From positions 153,874 to 217,873 of the forward strand of contig BTUU01000010.1 in NCBI GenBank assembly GCA_045863555.1: a stretch of DNA of 64,000 nt, written 5' to 3'. The stretch's first letter is position 1, and each line of letters begins with the position of its first letter. Source of the stretch: JACRLV01 sp045863555 (lineage in GTDB: Bacteria; Planctomycetota; Phycisphaerae; UBA1845; Fen-1342). Shown here one piece after another: positions 8,134 to 18,015 of this stretch. Under the pieces are notes generated by a model, which was given only the letters and a program-made list of their open reading frames with translations, had not been told where the DNA came from and did not search any database. Position numbers and translations under genes: made by a program.

Positions 8134-8991
8134 TCACTCGCCCGCAAAGACCATGTAGCTGATCGCAAAGTAAGGGTCGAGGATCGGAAGCGGCGCACCC
8201 CCGCCCGTAAAACCCGTCCGTTGCGGCGTCGGCTGGCTCGTCGGCGTAACGGACGGTGCGGATGTCTGCGCCGTCAGAAAGATGAAACTGCCCGAGCCCG
8301 AAAACCCCGTCGGCAGGTCGTGCGTGTGCGTCATGTCATGATCGTGCGGCGGCAGTTCCGACTCCGAGAGCGTGTGCGTCGGAGACCCGCCCTGCGACGC
8401 CGCGTACCCCTCGACCTGCGTCGCCAGCGCCCCCGACGAGAGATACGCGCTCGCGCCCATCGGCGTACGGTCGCGGAAGTCGGGCAGTCGAAACGTCGTC
8501 GATCCGTCCCCCGCCCCGAACCGCTCGCCGATCACCGAGAACAGCTGCGGATAGCGCGATCGGGCCACAAGGCTCCCATCGCACGCCAGCCAGCCCGCCG
8601 GCGGAGCGTCAAACGGGCCCGCCCACATCACCACCTGACCGATCAGCCCCGCTCCCGGAGGCCCCGGCGGTCCGGGCGGGCCGGCCGGTCCTGCCGGACC
8701 CGGTGCACCGGCGAGCCCGTCTTTCCCCGGCGAACCCTCCGGGCCCGGATTCGGGTTCAGAAACACGATCGTCACCCGTTCGCCGGTGCCGTTCGCGATA
8801 ATCTGGTCCAGTTCCTCGGCCGTCAGTTCCCGGCCGGTCTGGTTCTGAATGACGGGCGACTCCTCCGTCGCGGCAGCGCCGAGATCCTGGGGGATGCAGG
8901 ACATCCGCGCCTGCGAAATGGCGAGCAGCCCGACTGTCCCCAGCGCGATCGGGTAGACGGAACCGCGGCGGCGACGACTGAAGCGGCGCAT
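8134..8991 (-). CDS. Collagen-like repeat plus phage tail-collar domain protein
   Basis: ATG 8991 follows GGAGG (6-nt spacing). Residues 1-32 are Arg-rich, then hydrophobic (YPIALGTVGLLAIS), ending at a Cys (RMSC), so this is a membrane or possibly lipoprotein anchor. About residues 80-115 are ten to eleven uninterrupted Gly-X-Y triplets (GPE GSP GKD, then GPP GPP GPP), a collagen-like triple-helix segment that should trimerise. Residues 117-285 match the tail-collar/microcystin-dependent (MdpB) fold: GWLACDGSLVARSRYPQLFSVIG, FRLPDFRDRTPMG and the His-rich ELPPHDHDMTHTHD. This suggests a trimeric surface adhesin or fibre of phage-like design. No other phage genes are nearby. Confidence 0.85.
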   Translation of the reverse strand: MRRFSRRRRGSVYPIALGTVGLLAISQARMSCIPQDLGAAATEESPVIQNQTGRELTAEELDQIIANGTGERVTIVFLNPNPGPEGSPGKDGLAGAPGPAGPAGPPGPPGPPGAGLIGQVVMWAGPFDAPPAGWLACDGSLVARSRYPQLFSVIGERFGAGDGSTTFRLPDFRDRTPMGASAYLSSGALATQVEGYAASQGGSPTHTLSESELPPHDHDMTHTHDLPTGFSGSGSFIFLTAQTSAPSVTPTSQPTPQRTGFTGGGAPLPILDPYFAISYMVFAGE

Positions 8992-9232
8992 GGCGACCTC
9001 CCACGGGCCCGCGCACGATCGTGGCGGCCCTGGACGTGCTATCGGAAGCCGGACGGCCCGCGATTGAGCCTCCCCCCCGGCCGTTCCCGCCGGGCCGCAA
9101 CCCTGGCCGGGATCGAGGGTAGGTATTTTCGGGAACCGAACCGCCGGCCCGAGCGTCGTACTCTCCGGCCGGCCCGACTTGCCGAGCCCTGATTAGCAAC
9201 GAGAGCGAATCCCCGCCGAATCGGAGTCCGCC

Positions 9233-12200
9233 ATGACACGCTCCCTCCACTGGCTCATCGTCGCGTTTCTAAGTTCCGTGATTCCATTGGGTTCGGCGCA
9301 GGCGCCGGACGCCAGCCCGCCGCAGCCCGCCCGCCCGGATGTCGAACAGCCTGACCCGTCCGCCCTCGCGGACCAGCGGATCGACGAAGACCTTCGCAGC
9401 CGTGACTACGCGGCCGCGATCGCGAAAATCGATGCCGCGCTGAAAGACGCCCGGCCCGAGGCGCGCGAATACCTCCTCTACAGGCGGGGGCTGGCGCTTT
9501 TCCTCAGCGGCAAGCACGCCGAGGCGATCGCCCAGTTTGAGTCGCAGGTGAAGGACTTTCCCCAGGGCCTGTGGCGCTCCAAGGCCCTTTTCCGCAAGGC
9601 CGACGCCCACGCCGCGCTCAAGCAATTCGACGCGGCCGAGGCGATCTACGCCGACGCGGTCCGGGAGATCGTGGGCGACGCCCGGAAGGCGCGGATCGCG
9701 CAGGTCTATCTCGACTTCGCCGAGGAGTACTTTGCGCCCAAGGACAGCCTGATCGCCCCGGATTTCGCGCGGGCGAAGGTCTTCTACGACAAGGCGCTGG
9801 AGCTGGAGCCGGGCGAGGCCCTGCGCGACACGATTCTCTTCCGGCGGGCCAAGTGCAACGAGCGGCTCGGGGCGTGGGCCGAGGCCATCGCCCAATACGA
9901 GCAATATCTGCTCATTTTCGACCCCATGCACCGCGAGTTGCACAAGCAGCGCAACGCCGGCACCCCCCTTCCGCCGGCCGCGACGAAGGCGGGGGCGAAT
10001 CTGCTTGAGGCGCGGCTCGGCCTCGCGGCGGGGTATCAGGCGAGCGGACGGATTCTCGAGGCCCGCCGGACGCTGCGTGATCTCGTCACGTTGATCGATG
10101 GGGGAAAGCCGGAGACGGATGCCGCGAAGGCGACCGCGAAAGAGACGTGGCTGACGGCGATGGTCCGCCTCGCCCAGACGTACGGTATCCCGCAGCCGCC
10201 CGACAATGCATCGCTCACGCTCGGCGTGCAGACCCTCGAACAACTGATCCAGCGCGAGCCCGGGTCGAAGCAGGCCATCGACGCCGCCCACCAGATCGGC
10301 CAGGCCTATGCCGCCCGCGGACGCACGGACGAGGCCCTCGCCGCCTACGCCGCGCTGATCAACCGCACGAACATCAAGCCGGCCGACGACGATGCCCGCA
10401 AGCTTGCCGAGACCCGGTCGCAGGAGGCGCTCTTTGCCACCGGCCAGCTCCTCGTCGGCCAGCGGAAGTACGCCGACGCGATCGGCGCGTGGAATCAGTA
10501 CATCGCCAAGTACCCCAGCGGGCCGCAGTGGTCCGCGTCGCAGCAGTCGATCATCGACGCGGAGTACCGCATCGGCCTCGACGCGATGATGGACAAGAAA
10601 TGGGAGGACTGCAAAGCCGCGTGGGAGGCGTTCATCCAGAAGTACCCGCTCGACGGCCGCGCGCCCGGCATCCTGCTCGCGTTCGCCAACATGAGCCGCG
10701 ACGAGCAGAAGCGGATCGCCGACGGCGGCAAGCAGCCGGACTGGACCGGCGTCATCGCGCTCTACCGCAAGGTTGTCAGCAAGTATCCCGGCACGGAAGA
10801 AGCGGGAATGGCCCAGCTCGCCCTCGCGACCGTGCTCGAAAACGAAGTGAAAGACCTCGAAGCCGCGATCGAAGAGTACACCAAGCTGAACTGGTCGAGT
10901 TCCGCTGGCCCCGCCCAGCAGCGCATCGCCGAGATGCGCTCGACGCGCCTCCGCGTCCTCACCGAGCGCACCTTTCGCACCAGCGAGACCCCCCGCGTCC
11001 GCGTCGATCTGCGCAACGTCGACAAACTCACGGTCAAGCTCTACCGCATCGACATGCAGGATTATTTCCGCAAGCGCTACATGCTCGGCGGCGTCGAGCA
11101 GCTCGACCTGCTGCTCATCGATCCCGACCAGACGCTCGACATCACGCCTGCGGACTACGGCAAGTACAAGCCGATCACGCAGAACATCGACCTGCCCGTC
11201 GAAGGCCCCGGCGCATGGGCGGTCGTCGTCACCAATGAAACCTCAAAGATGACCGACGTCGCCGGCGTTATGCACCAGAAGCTCGAATCGGCGACGCTGG
11301 TGATTCGCTCCGACGTCGAGATCATCGTCAAAAGCTCGCGCAAGCAGCTCATGGTCTTCGCCCAGGACATGCTCACCGGCAAGCCCGCGGACGGCGTCGA
11401 CGTGCTCGCGTCATCCGGCGGAAAGGTCATTCTCTCCGGCAAAACCGGTGCGGACGGCGTCTGGATGGCGAAATCCGACGCCCTGAAGGACTCCCCCGGC
11501 CTCACCGTCCTCGCCGACCGCGGCGGAAACGTCGCCGGCACGAATCTCTCGCTCGACGGCCTCGGCTTTTCCAGCGGCCTCCAGCCCCGCGGCTACATCT
11601 ACGCCGATCGCCCCGCCTACAAGCCCGGCGAAATGGTCAACATCCGCGGCATCCTCCGCGAGGTGAAGGACAGCCAGTATTCGCTGCCGACGACGCCCGA
11701 AGACGCCCGCCTCCGCTGGAAGCTCGACGTGGTCGACTCGAAAGGCCGCGTCCTCCAGACGCAGGAAGTCCGCTTCACCGACTTCGGCTCCTTCGCCGCC
11801 CAGTTCGAGATCTCGAGTGAGGCCCCCGTCGGCCAGTACAAGCTCATCGCCCGCCGCCCCGATGGCCCGACTTTCGCCGGCGAGTTCATCGTCCAGACGT
11901 TCGAGCTCCCTAAGGCGTTCCTCCAGATCGAGCTCGACAACGCCGTCGTCCTCCGCGGCGAGAAGATCAAGGGCGCGATCCTCGCGAAGTACCAGTACGG
12001 CGAGCCCGTCATCGGCAAGACCGTCGAGTATTCGATGCTCCTGCCCACCGGCGAGCAGCTTCGCATGAGCGGCGTCTCCGACGACAAGGGCCGCGTCCCC
12101 TTCGAATTCGACTCGGCCGTCCTGCCCGAGGAAGCCCGCATCAGCATCGTCGCCCAGCAGGCCGAGCTCGCGATCAACGCCGCAGCCGCCGTCGATGTCG

Positions 12201-15200
12201 CCGTCCGCGCGTTCCGCGCCGAGATGAAGCTCCAGCGGCCGCTCTACCTGTCCGAAGAGCCCGTCGAGCTCTCCCTCACCGCCCGCGACCTCGCCGGCAA
12301 GCCGATCGAGCAGGCCCTGACCGTCACGGCCGCCCTTCGAACGCAGTCCGGCCAGGGCTGGACCGAGACCAAGATCGACAGCACCGAGACGAAGACCGAC
12401 GCCAAGACGGGAATCGCCCGCGTGAGCTTCAAGCTCGCCAAGGGCGGCCTGTACATCCTCCGCGCCGAGGGCAAGGACCGCTTCGGCCATGTCGTCACGG
12501 CCGAGGGCTCGGTCACGATCTCCGGCGCCGACGACGCGACGAAGGTCCGGCTCTTCAGCGACCGCGAGACGTACAAGGTCGGCGAGAAGATCGCGCTCGA
12601 CATTCACTCGCGGCTCGGCGGCGACGCGAAAGCTGATGCGAAGGCCGACGCGAAGCCGGGCGATGCCAAACCGGCCGTCTCACTCGCGCTCGTCACCTAC
12701 GAAGGCGAGGAGATCATCGGATACAAGATCCTGCCGCTCGCAGCCGGGCACAATGCCCACGAGATCTCCGTCGACAATCAGCACTTCCCGAACTTCGCCG
12801 TCGGCGTCGCCGTGATGGCCGGCAACAAGTTCCACGCGGCCACGCGCGAATTCCAGGTCGAGCGCCAGCTCAACATTGTCATGACGCCGAGCAAGCCCAC
12901 GCTGCGGCCGCGCGAAGAGCTGACCCTCGACATCACCGTCACCGATCACCTCGGCAACCCCGTCCAGGGTGAAGTCGGCCTGGCGATGATCGACAACGCA
13001 CTGCTGACGCGGTTCCCCGACACGACGCCGAACATCGTCGAGTTCTTCCAGTCCGGGGCGCGCCGCCAGTCGGCGATGCGCAGCGAGACGAGCTGCACGT
13101 TCAGCTATGCGCCGGTCACGCGGGCCATGGTCACCGAAGTTCTCGCCGAAGCCCGCCGCCTCGAAGACCGTGAAGAGGCGAAGATGCTTACCGAGGGCAT
13201 GGACTGGGCGATCGGCGGTCTGGTTGCAGCCGACGCCGACGCCGCCCCCGCCGGGGAACCGAATGCCGGCCCGCGCGGTGGCGGCGGCGGTTTCGCCGGC
13301 GGCCAGGCCGGCCGCGGCCGCCGACCCGCAGCGTCAGTCCCCGGAGCGCCGCCCGCCCCGCAGACGGCCGCGCGATCGCTCCTCGCGACGGCGGGCCGCG
13401 AACAGGTGGCCGAGATCGCAGGTATGTTGCAGGATGCAGCGAGACCGCTCGAGGCTGAGGGCGCCGAGAGTCTCTATCTCATGTCGATGCGGGCAAACAC
13501 CGGCGACGAGACCCTCCGCCTCGGCGTCGAACTCCAGCGCGAAGCCGGCCAGGTCTTCTATGCCTTCGGCCAGGCACAGGACGACAAATCTGTCGTCGAG
13601 AAGCTCGGCCGCGATCTCAACCAGATGGTCGCCTCCGCCCCGCCACGTTCGTATTTCCCGACGCTGGCGTACTGGAACCCGTGCATCACCACCGACGCCG
13701 CCGGCAAGGCCAGCGTCAAGATCGTCATGCCCGATTCCAGCACCAAGTGGAAATTCATCGCCCGCGGCGTCACGAAAGAGACGCTCGTCGGCGGCGGCGA
13801 CGCCGAGGTCATCGCCAAGCACGACTTCTTCGTCGAAGCCATCCTCCCGCCGACGCTCCTCGAAGGCGACACCTTCCAGCCGCAGGCCCGCGTCCACTGC
13901 CTGACCGAGTACTCGGGCGACATCAGCGTCAAACTCGAGGTCACGCGCGGCGAGACGAGCCTTGCGAAACAGACGCAGACGATCAAGACAGAGAAATCCG
14001 GCGTCTTCGACGTCGCCTTCGAAGCCCTGGCCGTCGGCGGCCCCGGCCCGCTGAATTTCACCATCGAGATCAGCACTCTGAAGTCCCGCAGCGACGGCCC
14101 GCACCTCCGCGACCGCGTCACCGCCCCGATGACCGTCCGCCCCTGGGGTATGCGCGTCGAAGAGGCCCGCGCCGGCATCGGCAAGGACAGCGATTTCGTC
14201 GAGCTGGAGCTGCCCGGCAACATCGGCGAGTACAAGGACGTCACGCTCTCCGTCGCCGTCGGTGCTTCCATGCCGCGGTGGCTCATCGAGGAAGCGCTCG
14301 AAGCCGGCCCGCGCTGGCGCGGCATCGAAGATCGCCTCACGAGCTGGCGCATCGCTCCGCCGCGCACCAACGCCGACACCGCCGCGACGCTCATCGGCTG
14401 CCTCTATGCGGCCAACTACGTTCGCGCCCGCGGTGAATCGCAGTCCGCCGACATGGCGTTGCTCAGCGACCGCATCGCCGGCCTCGCCGCGCAGCTCCTG
14501 GCCGCGCAGCACGACGACGGCGGCCTCGCCTGGTGCGGGAATGGCCCTTCTGACCCCTGGACGACCTCGCACGTTGCCTGGGCACTCGGCAAGGCCCGCC
14601 GCGACGGCTACTCGGTCTCCGAACCCGCGATCAGAAACATGGAGAAGTACCTCCAGACCATCTTCTCCGGCGCGGCCACCGACCAGACCGAGTTGAAGGC
14701 CATCGCCCTCTTCGGTCTGTCATGGATCGGCGAAGTCGATTTCGCCCACGCCAATCGGCTCCACCGCAACCGCGACGCCCTCAGCAACCCCGCGCTGGCC
14801 CACCTCGTCCTCACGCTCCAACGCCTCGACCGCAAGCCGATGGCCGCGGAACTGCTCTCGATCCTCCAGTCGCGCCTGCGCGAAGGCAAGACCGGCACGA
14901 CGACCTGCAAGTCGCTGCCCGCGGGCGAGAGTTCGGCGTGGATGAGCAGCGCACTCGAAACCACCGCGCTCGCCCTCCTCGGCCAGCTCGAAGTCGATCC
15001 GCGCAACGCGGCCGTGCAGCCGATGGTGAACTACCTCGCCAGCGCCGCCCGGATGCGCGGCTGGGATCCGCACAAGGCCCGCGGCTCCGTCCTCGCCGCG
15101 CTGTGCACGTACTTCGGTTCCGCACAGGCCGCGGCGGCCGCGTATGACCTCGTCGTGAGCGTGAACGGCAAGGAAGTCGGCAAGATCACGCCGCAATCGA

Positions 15201-17908
15201 CGGAATCGCTCCGCATCGACATCCCCGGCGCGGAACTCGCCGCGGGCAAGCAGCGCATCGACTTCAAATTCGCCGGCCGCGGTGAATATGCCTGGTGCGC
15301 GTCGATCTCCGCATTCTCGATGAGCTATCCGAAGCCGATCCGCGACCGCGGCGAACCGCTCTGGGTCGGCCAGCGCTGGTTCCACCCGCCGCCGCTTCAG
15401 TACAAGGGCAAGGACGTCCCCGTCGGCTTCGGCGCGACGATGCGCCACAACTGGTTCCGCAACGTCGTGTCGAAAATCGCCGTCGGTCAGGTCATCCGCG
15501 TGCAGAGCGATCTCGCCCGCCGCGACCCGATGTCGATCAACAAGGCCGGCGACGCTGATTACGTCGTTGTCCGCGAGGTCATACCGACCGGTTTCCGGCT
15601 CGTCCCCGGGTCCGTCTCCGGCGGGTTCATGGCGTACGACGTCGCCGACAACGTGATCACCTACTACTTCGGCAGCCGCGGCGTCACCGGCGTCAGCTAC
15701 TCCCTGCTCGCGACGACGGAGGGCAGTTATCGCATCCCGCCGACGGTCGCGCAGAGCCTCTACCGGCCGGACCGCTACAACCTGAACAGCGATGAGCAGG
15801 TCCTGACCGTCCTGCCGCGCGGTACGCTCAGCCCGGACCCCTATCGCCTGACGCCGGATGAGCTCTACCAGCTTGCGCGGATGAACTACGACGACGGCAA
15901 CTACGCCGAGACGGGCAAGCTGCTGGCCGAGCTGCTCGGCGCGAAGGACTGGACGCTCCACGACGATCCGTACCGCGAGTCGATCCGCATGATGCTGACG
16001 GTCGCGCTCAAGGCCGACAACGCGACCGACACGGTCAACTACTTCGAGATCCTCAAGGAGAAGTATCCCGCGCTGGTCGTGCCGTACGACGAAATCGTTC
16101 GCGTCGCCGCGGCCTATGCGAAGACGGACCAGCACGAGCGGGCGTGGCTCATTTATCGCGCGATCGCGGATTCGTCCTTCGCGAACGACACGGCCGTCGG
16201 CGGCGTGCTCCAGGAAAACGGCCGGTTCCTTGAGGGCATCGACTTCCTCGAGCGGCTCTGGTTGGAATTCCCCGACACGCCGCAGGTGGAGAGCATCTAC
16301 TACGCGATGTCGCAGACGCTCTACGGCCAGGCGGAGAACACGGCCTCGATCACGCAGCGCCGCAAGGGCAAGATGTCCATCGTCGACGCGGCTGCCAGGC
16401 CCAAGGAGCCGCCGAGCCGCGTCACGCGCGTCGCGATCATCAAGGAGACGATCGAGCTGCTGGAGCGCTTCCTCGCGCTCTATCCCGAGAGCCCCATCGC
16501 CGACGAGGCGTCCTACTCGCTCGCGAATGCGTACCTCGATCTGAACCAGTTCAACACGGTGCTGGCGCGGACCGAGCGGATGATGCAGCTCTATCCCAAG
16601 AGCAAGTGGCTCGACCGCTTCAAGTACATCCAGGCGTTCGCGCACTTCAACCTCGGCAACTTCGAGCAGGCCCGCCAGCTCGCCGAGGGTGTCGCGAAGT
16701 CGACCTGGCGCGACGAGCAGGGCGTCGAGCGGCCGAGCGAGAACAAGTGGCTGGCGCTCTACATCATCGGCCAGATCTACCACGCGCAGAACGACACGGC
16801 CAAGGCGCTGGAGTATTACAAGAAGGTCAAGGAGCAATTCGCCGATGCCAGCGAGGCCGTGAGCTACTTTGAGCACTCGTTCGTGAAGGTGCCCGAAGTG
16901 ACGATCTTCCACCCCGACGGCGCGGGCTTCCGCGAAGCCGAGGAGTGGCAGCGCTACCTGCGCATGAAGCAGGCGGCCGGGGGCGCGACAGGTGAAAACG
17001 CGGCCGATTCGGGCGACGGCGTCCGCAAGGGCGACGGCATCCGCCAGGTCTCGACGATGACGCCGCTCCAGGCCGCCAGCGCCCCGCTCTACAAGGCGCC
17101 GTTCATCAACCTCGGCTACCGAAACGTGAAGTCGGCGGTGATCCAGGTCTACCGCGTCGACCTGATGAAGCTGGCGCTGATGGAGAAAAACCTGACCGAG
17201 ATCGCCGCGGTGAACCTCGCAGGCATCAAGCCGCTCATCGAGAAGACCGTCACGCTGGGCGACGGCCTCGACTATGAGGACAAGGACCTGCGGATCGATC
17301 TCGCGCTGGCGATCGGCAAGGCCGAGGCCGCGGCGCGGGCCGAGGGCAGCGGGAAGCCGGACGGCGGGGCGAAGCCCGACGGTGCGAAGGCCGACGGCCC
17401 GCGCACGACCGGCGCGTACCTCGTCATCTGCCGCGGCGATGAGCACATCTCCAGCGGCCTCGTGCTCGTCACGCCGCTGGCCCTCGACGTCCAGGAAGAG
17501 CCCGGCGGCCGGCGTGTCCGCGTGAACGTCGTCGACGCGATCAACCGCGGCGGCGTCAAGAACGTCCATGTGAAGGTCATCGGCATGGGTCAGCAGCAGT
17601 TCGTCGCCGGCGACTCCGACCTCCGCGGCGTCTTCATCGCCGACGGCGTCACGATGTACCCCACGGCCATCGCCCGCAACGCCTCCGGTGACTTCGCGTT
17701 TTATCGCAGCGAGGGTGCGCTGATCGCGATGGCGGCGTCGAAGAAGCTCCCGCAGGCCGAGTTCGTTCCGGGTAACGAGCAGAAACTCGACTACCTTGGC
17801 AACCTGCGCAAGGACAACCGGGCGATCCAGACCGCCAACGACGCCCGCATGAAGCAGATGTACGCGGCCCCGCAGCAGCGCGGCGTGGAGGTGCAGAAGT
17901 CGCAGTGA
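9233..17908 (+). CDS. Giant TPR/alpha-2-macroglobulin-like protein (2891 aa), no thioester
   Basis: ATG 9233 follows GGAG. The Sec signal peptide ends near GSAQA. Residues 40-560 are TPR-like helical repeats. From about 570 macroglobulin beta-domains begin, with the MG2 hallmark YIYADRPAYKPGEMVNIRG near residue 786. A Gly/Arg-rich loop lies around 1345-1380. About 1680-2010 is the alpha-helical thioester-type domain (QHDDGGLAW, DPWTTSHVAWALG). The CxEQ thioester motif expected shortly before it is absent. A second TPR block spans 2210-2560, followed by a further beta-rich end. Bacterial alpha-2-macroglobulins trap proteases in the periplasm, often beside a PbpC-like enzyme, which is absent here. 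Without the thioester it cannot link covalently to proteases. The TPR blocks suggest protein-protein scaffolding. Stands alone, ending before a terminator. Confidence 0.9.
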   Translation: MTRSLHWLIVAFLSSVIPLGSAQAPDASPPQPARPDVEQPDPSALADQRIDEDLRSRDYAAAIAKIDAALKDARPEAREYLLYRRGLALFLSGKHAEAIAQFESQVKDFPQGLWRSKALFRKADAHAALKQFDAAEAIYADAVREIVGDARKARIAQVYLDFAEEYFAPKDSLIAPDFARAKVFYDKALELEPGEALRDTILFRRAKCNERLGAWAEAIAQYEQYLLIFDPMHRELHKQRNAGTPLPPAATKAGANLLEARLGLAAGYQASGRILEARRTLRDLVTLIDGGKPETDAAKATAKETWLTAMVRLAQTYGIPQPPDNASLTLGVQTLEQLIQREPGSKQAIDAAHQIGQAYAARGRTDEALAAYAALINRTNIKPADDDARKLAETRSQEALFATGQLLVGQRKYADAIGAWNQYIAKYPSGPQWSASQQSIIDAEYRIGLDAMMDKKWEDCKAAWEAFIQKYPLDGRAPGILLAFANMSRDEQKRIADGGKQPDWTGVIALYRKVVSKYPGTEEAGMAQLALATVLENEVKDLEAAIEEYTKLNWSSSAGPAQQRIAEMRSTRLRVLTERTFRTSETPRVRVDLRNVDKLTVKLYRIDMQDYFRKRYMLGGVEQLDLLLIDPDQTLDITPADYGKYKPITQNIDLPVEGPGAWAVVVTNETSKMTDVAGVMHQKLESATLVIRSDVEIIVKSSRKQLMVFAQDMLTGKPADGVDVLASSGGKVILSGKTGADGVWMAKSDALKDSPGLTVLADRGGNVAGTNLSLDGLGFSSGLQPRGYIYADRPAYKPGEMVNIRGILREVKDSQYSLPTTPEDARLRWKLDVVDSKGRVLQTQEVRFTDFGSFAAQFEISSEAPVGQYKLIARRPDGPTFAGEFIVQTFELPKAFLQIELDNAVVLRGEKIKGAILAKYQYGEPVIGKTVEYSMLLPTGEQLRMSGVSDDKGRVPFEFDSAVLPEEARISIVAQQAELAINAAAAVDVAVRAFRAEMKLQRPLYLSEEPVELSLTARDLAGKPIEQALTVTAALRTQSGQGWTETKIDSTETKTDAKTGIARVSFKLAKGGLYILRAEGKDRFGHVVTAEGSVTISGADDATKVRLFSDRETYKVGEKIALDIHSRLGGDAKADAKADAKPGDAKPAVSLALVTYEGEEIIGYKILPLAAGHNAHEISVDNQHFPNFAVGVAVMAGNKFHAATREFQVERQLNIVMTPSKPTLRPREELTLDITVTDHLGNPVQGEVGLAMIDNALLTRFPDTTPNIVEFFQSGARRQSAMRSETSCTFSYAPVTRAMVTEVLAEARRLEDREEAKMLTEGMDWAIGGLVAADADAAPAGEPNAGPRGGGGGFAGGQAGRGRRPAASVPGAPPAPQTAARSLLATAGREQVAEIAGMLQDAARPLEAEGAESLYLMSMRANTGDETLRLGVELQREAGQVFYAFGQAQDDKSVVEKLGRDLNQMVASAPPRSYFPTLAYWNPCITTDAAGKASVKIVMPDSSTKWKFIARGVTKETLVGGGDAEVIAKHDFFVEAILPPTLLEGDTFQPQARVHCLTEYSGDISVKLEVTRGETSLAKQTQTIKTEKSGVFDVAFEALAVGGPGPLNFTIEISTLKSRSDGPHLRDRVTAPMTVRPWGMRVEEARAGIGKDSDFVELELPGNIGEYKDVTLSVAVGASMPRWLIEEALEAGPRWRGIEDRLTSWRIAPPRTNADTAATLIGCLYAANYVRARGESQSADMALLSDRIAGLAAQLLAAQHDDGGLAWCGNGPSDPWTTSHVAWALGKARRDGYSVSEPAIRNMEKYLQTIFSGAATDQTELKAIALFGLSWIGEVDFAHANRLHRNRDALSNPALAHLVLTLQRLDRKPMAAELLSILQSRLREGKTGTTTCKSLPAGESSAWMSSALETTALALLGQLEVDPRNAAVQPMVNYLASAARMRGWDPHKARGSVLAALCTYFGSAQAAAAAYDLVVSVNGKEVGKITPQSTESLRIDIPGAELAAGKQRIDFKFAGRGEYAWCASISAFSMSYPKPIRDRGEPLWVGQRWFHPPPLQYKGKDVPVGFGATMRHNWFRNVVSKIAVGQVIRVQSDLARRDPMSINKAGDADYVVVREVIPTGFRLVPGSVSGGFMAYDVADNVITYYFGSRGVTGVSYSLLATTEGSYRIPPTVAQSLYRPDRYNLNSDEQVLTVLPRGTLSPDPYRLTPDELYQLARMNYDDGNYAETGKLLAELLGAKDWTLHDDPYRESIRMMLTVALKADNATDTVNYFEILKEKYPALVVPYDEIVRVAAAYAKTDQHERAWLIYRAIADSSFANDTAVGGVLQENGRFLEGIDFLERLWLEFPDTPQVESIYYAMSQTLYGQAENTASITQRRKGKMSIVDAAARPKEPPSRVTRVAIIKETIELLERFLALYPESPIADEASYSLANAYLDLNQFNTVLARTERMMQLYPKSKWLDRFKYIQAFAHFNLGNFEQARQLAEGVAKSTWRDEQGVERPSENKWLALYIIGQIYHAQNDTAKALEYYKKVKEQFADASEAVSYFEHSFVKVPEVTIFHPDGAGFREAEEWQRYLRMKQAAGGATGENAADSGDGVRKGDGIRQVSTMTPLQAASAPLYKAPFINLGYRNVKSAVIQVYRVDLMKLALMEKNLTEIAAVNLAGIKPLIEKTVTLGDGLDYEDKDLRIDLALAIGKAEAAARAEGSGKPDGGAKPDGAKADGPRTTGAYLVICRGDEHISSGLVLVTPLALDVQEEPGGRRVRVNVVDAINRGGVKNVHVKVIGMGQQQFVAGDSDLRGVFIADGVTMYPTAIARNASGDFAFYRSEGALIAMAASKKLPQAEFVPGNEQKLDYLGNLRKDNRAIQTANDARMKQMYAAPQQRGVEVQKSQ

Positions 17909-17943
17909 CGCGCAGCGCGCGGCGCCGAATTCGGCCCGCTTCC

Positions 17944-17982
17944 GCAGGCGAGGCTCGCCCCTTCTGGGCGGGCCTCGCCTGC
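17944..17982. terminator. 17-bp hairpin between convergent genes
   Basis: GCAGGCGAGGCTCGCCC (17944-17960) pairs with 17966-17982 around the loop CTTCT, with one G-U pair. It lies between the macroglobulin-like gene (+) and uup (-) and can terminate both. No long T-tract follows. Confidence 0.8.
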
Positions 17983-18015
17983 TGCGTTGCTGATTCAACC
18001 CGTCTGTGCCCGCCG

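Noticed and set aside
14282..14540. Thioester motif in the alpha-2-macroglobulin-like protein
   Set aside because: I looked for CxEQ before QHDDGGLAW and found none. The only nearby Cys (LIGCLYAANY) has no EQ after it.
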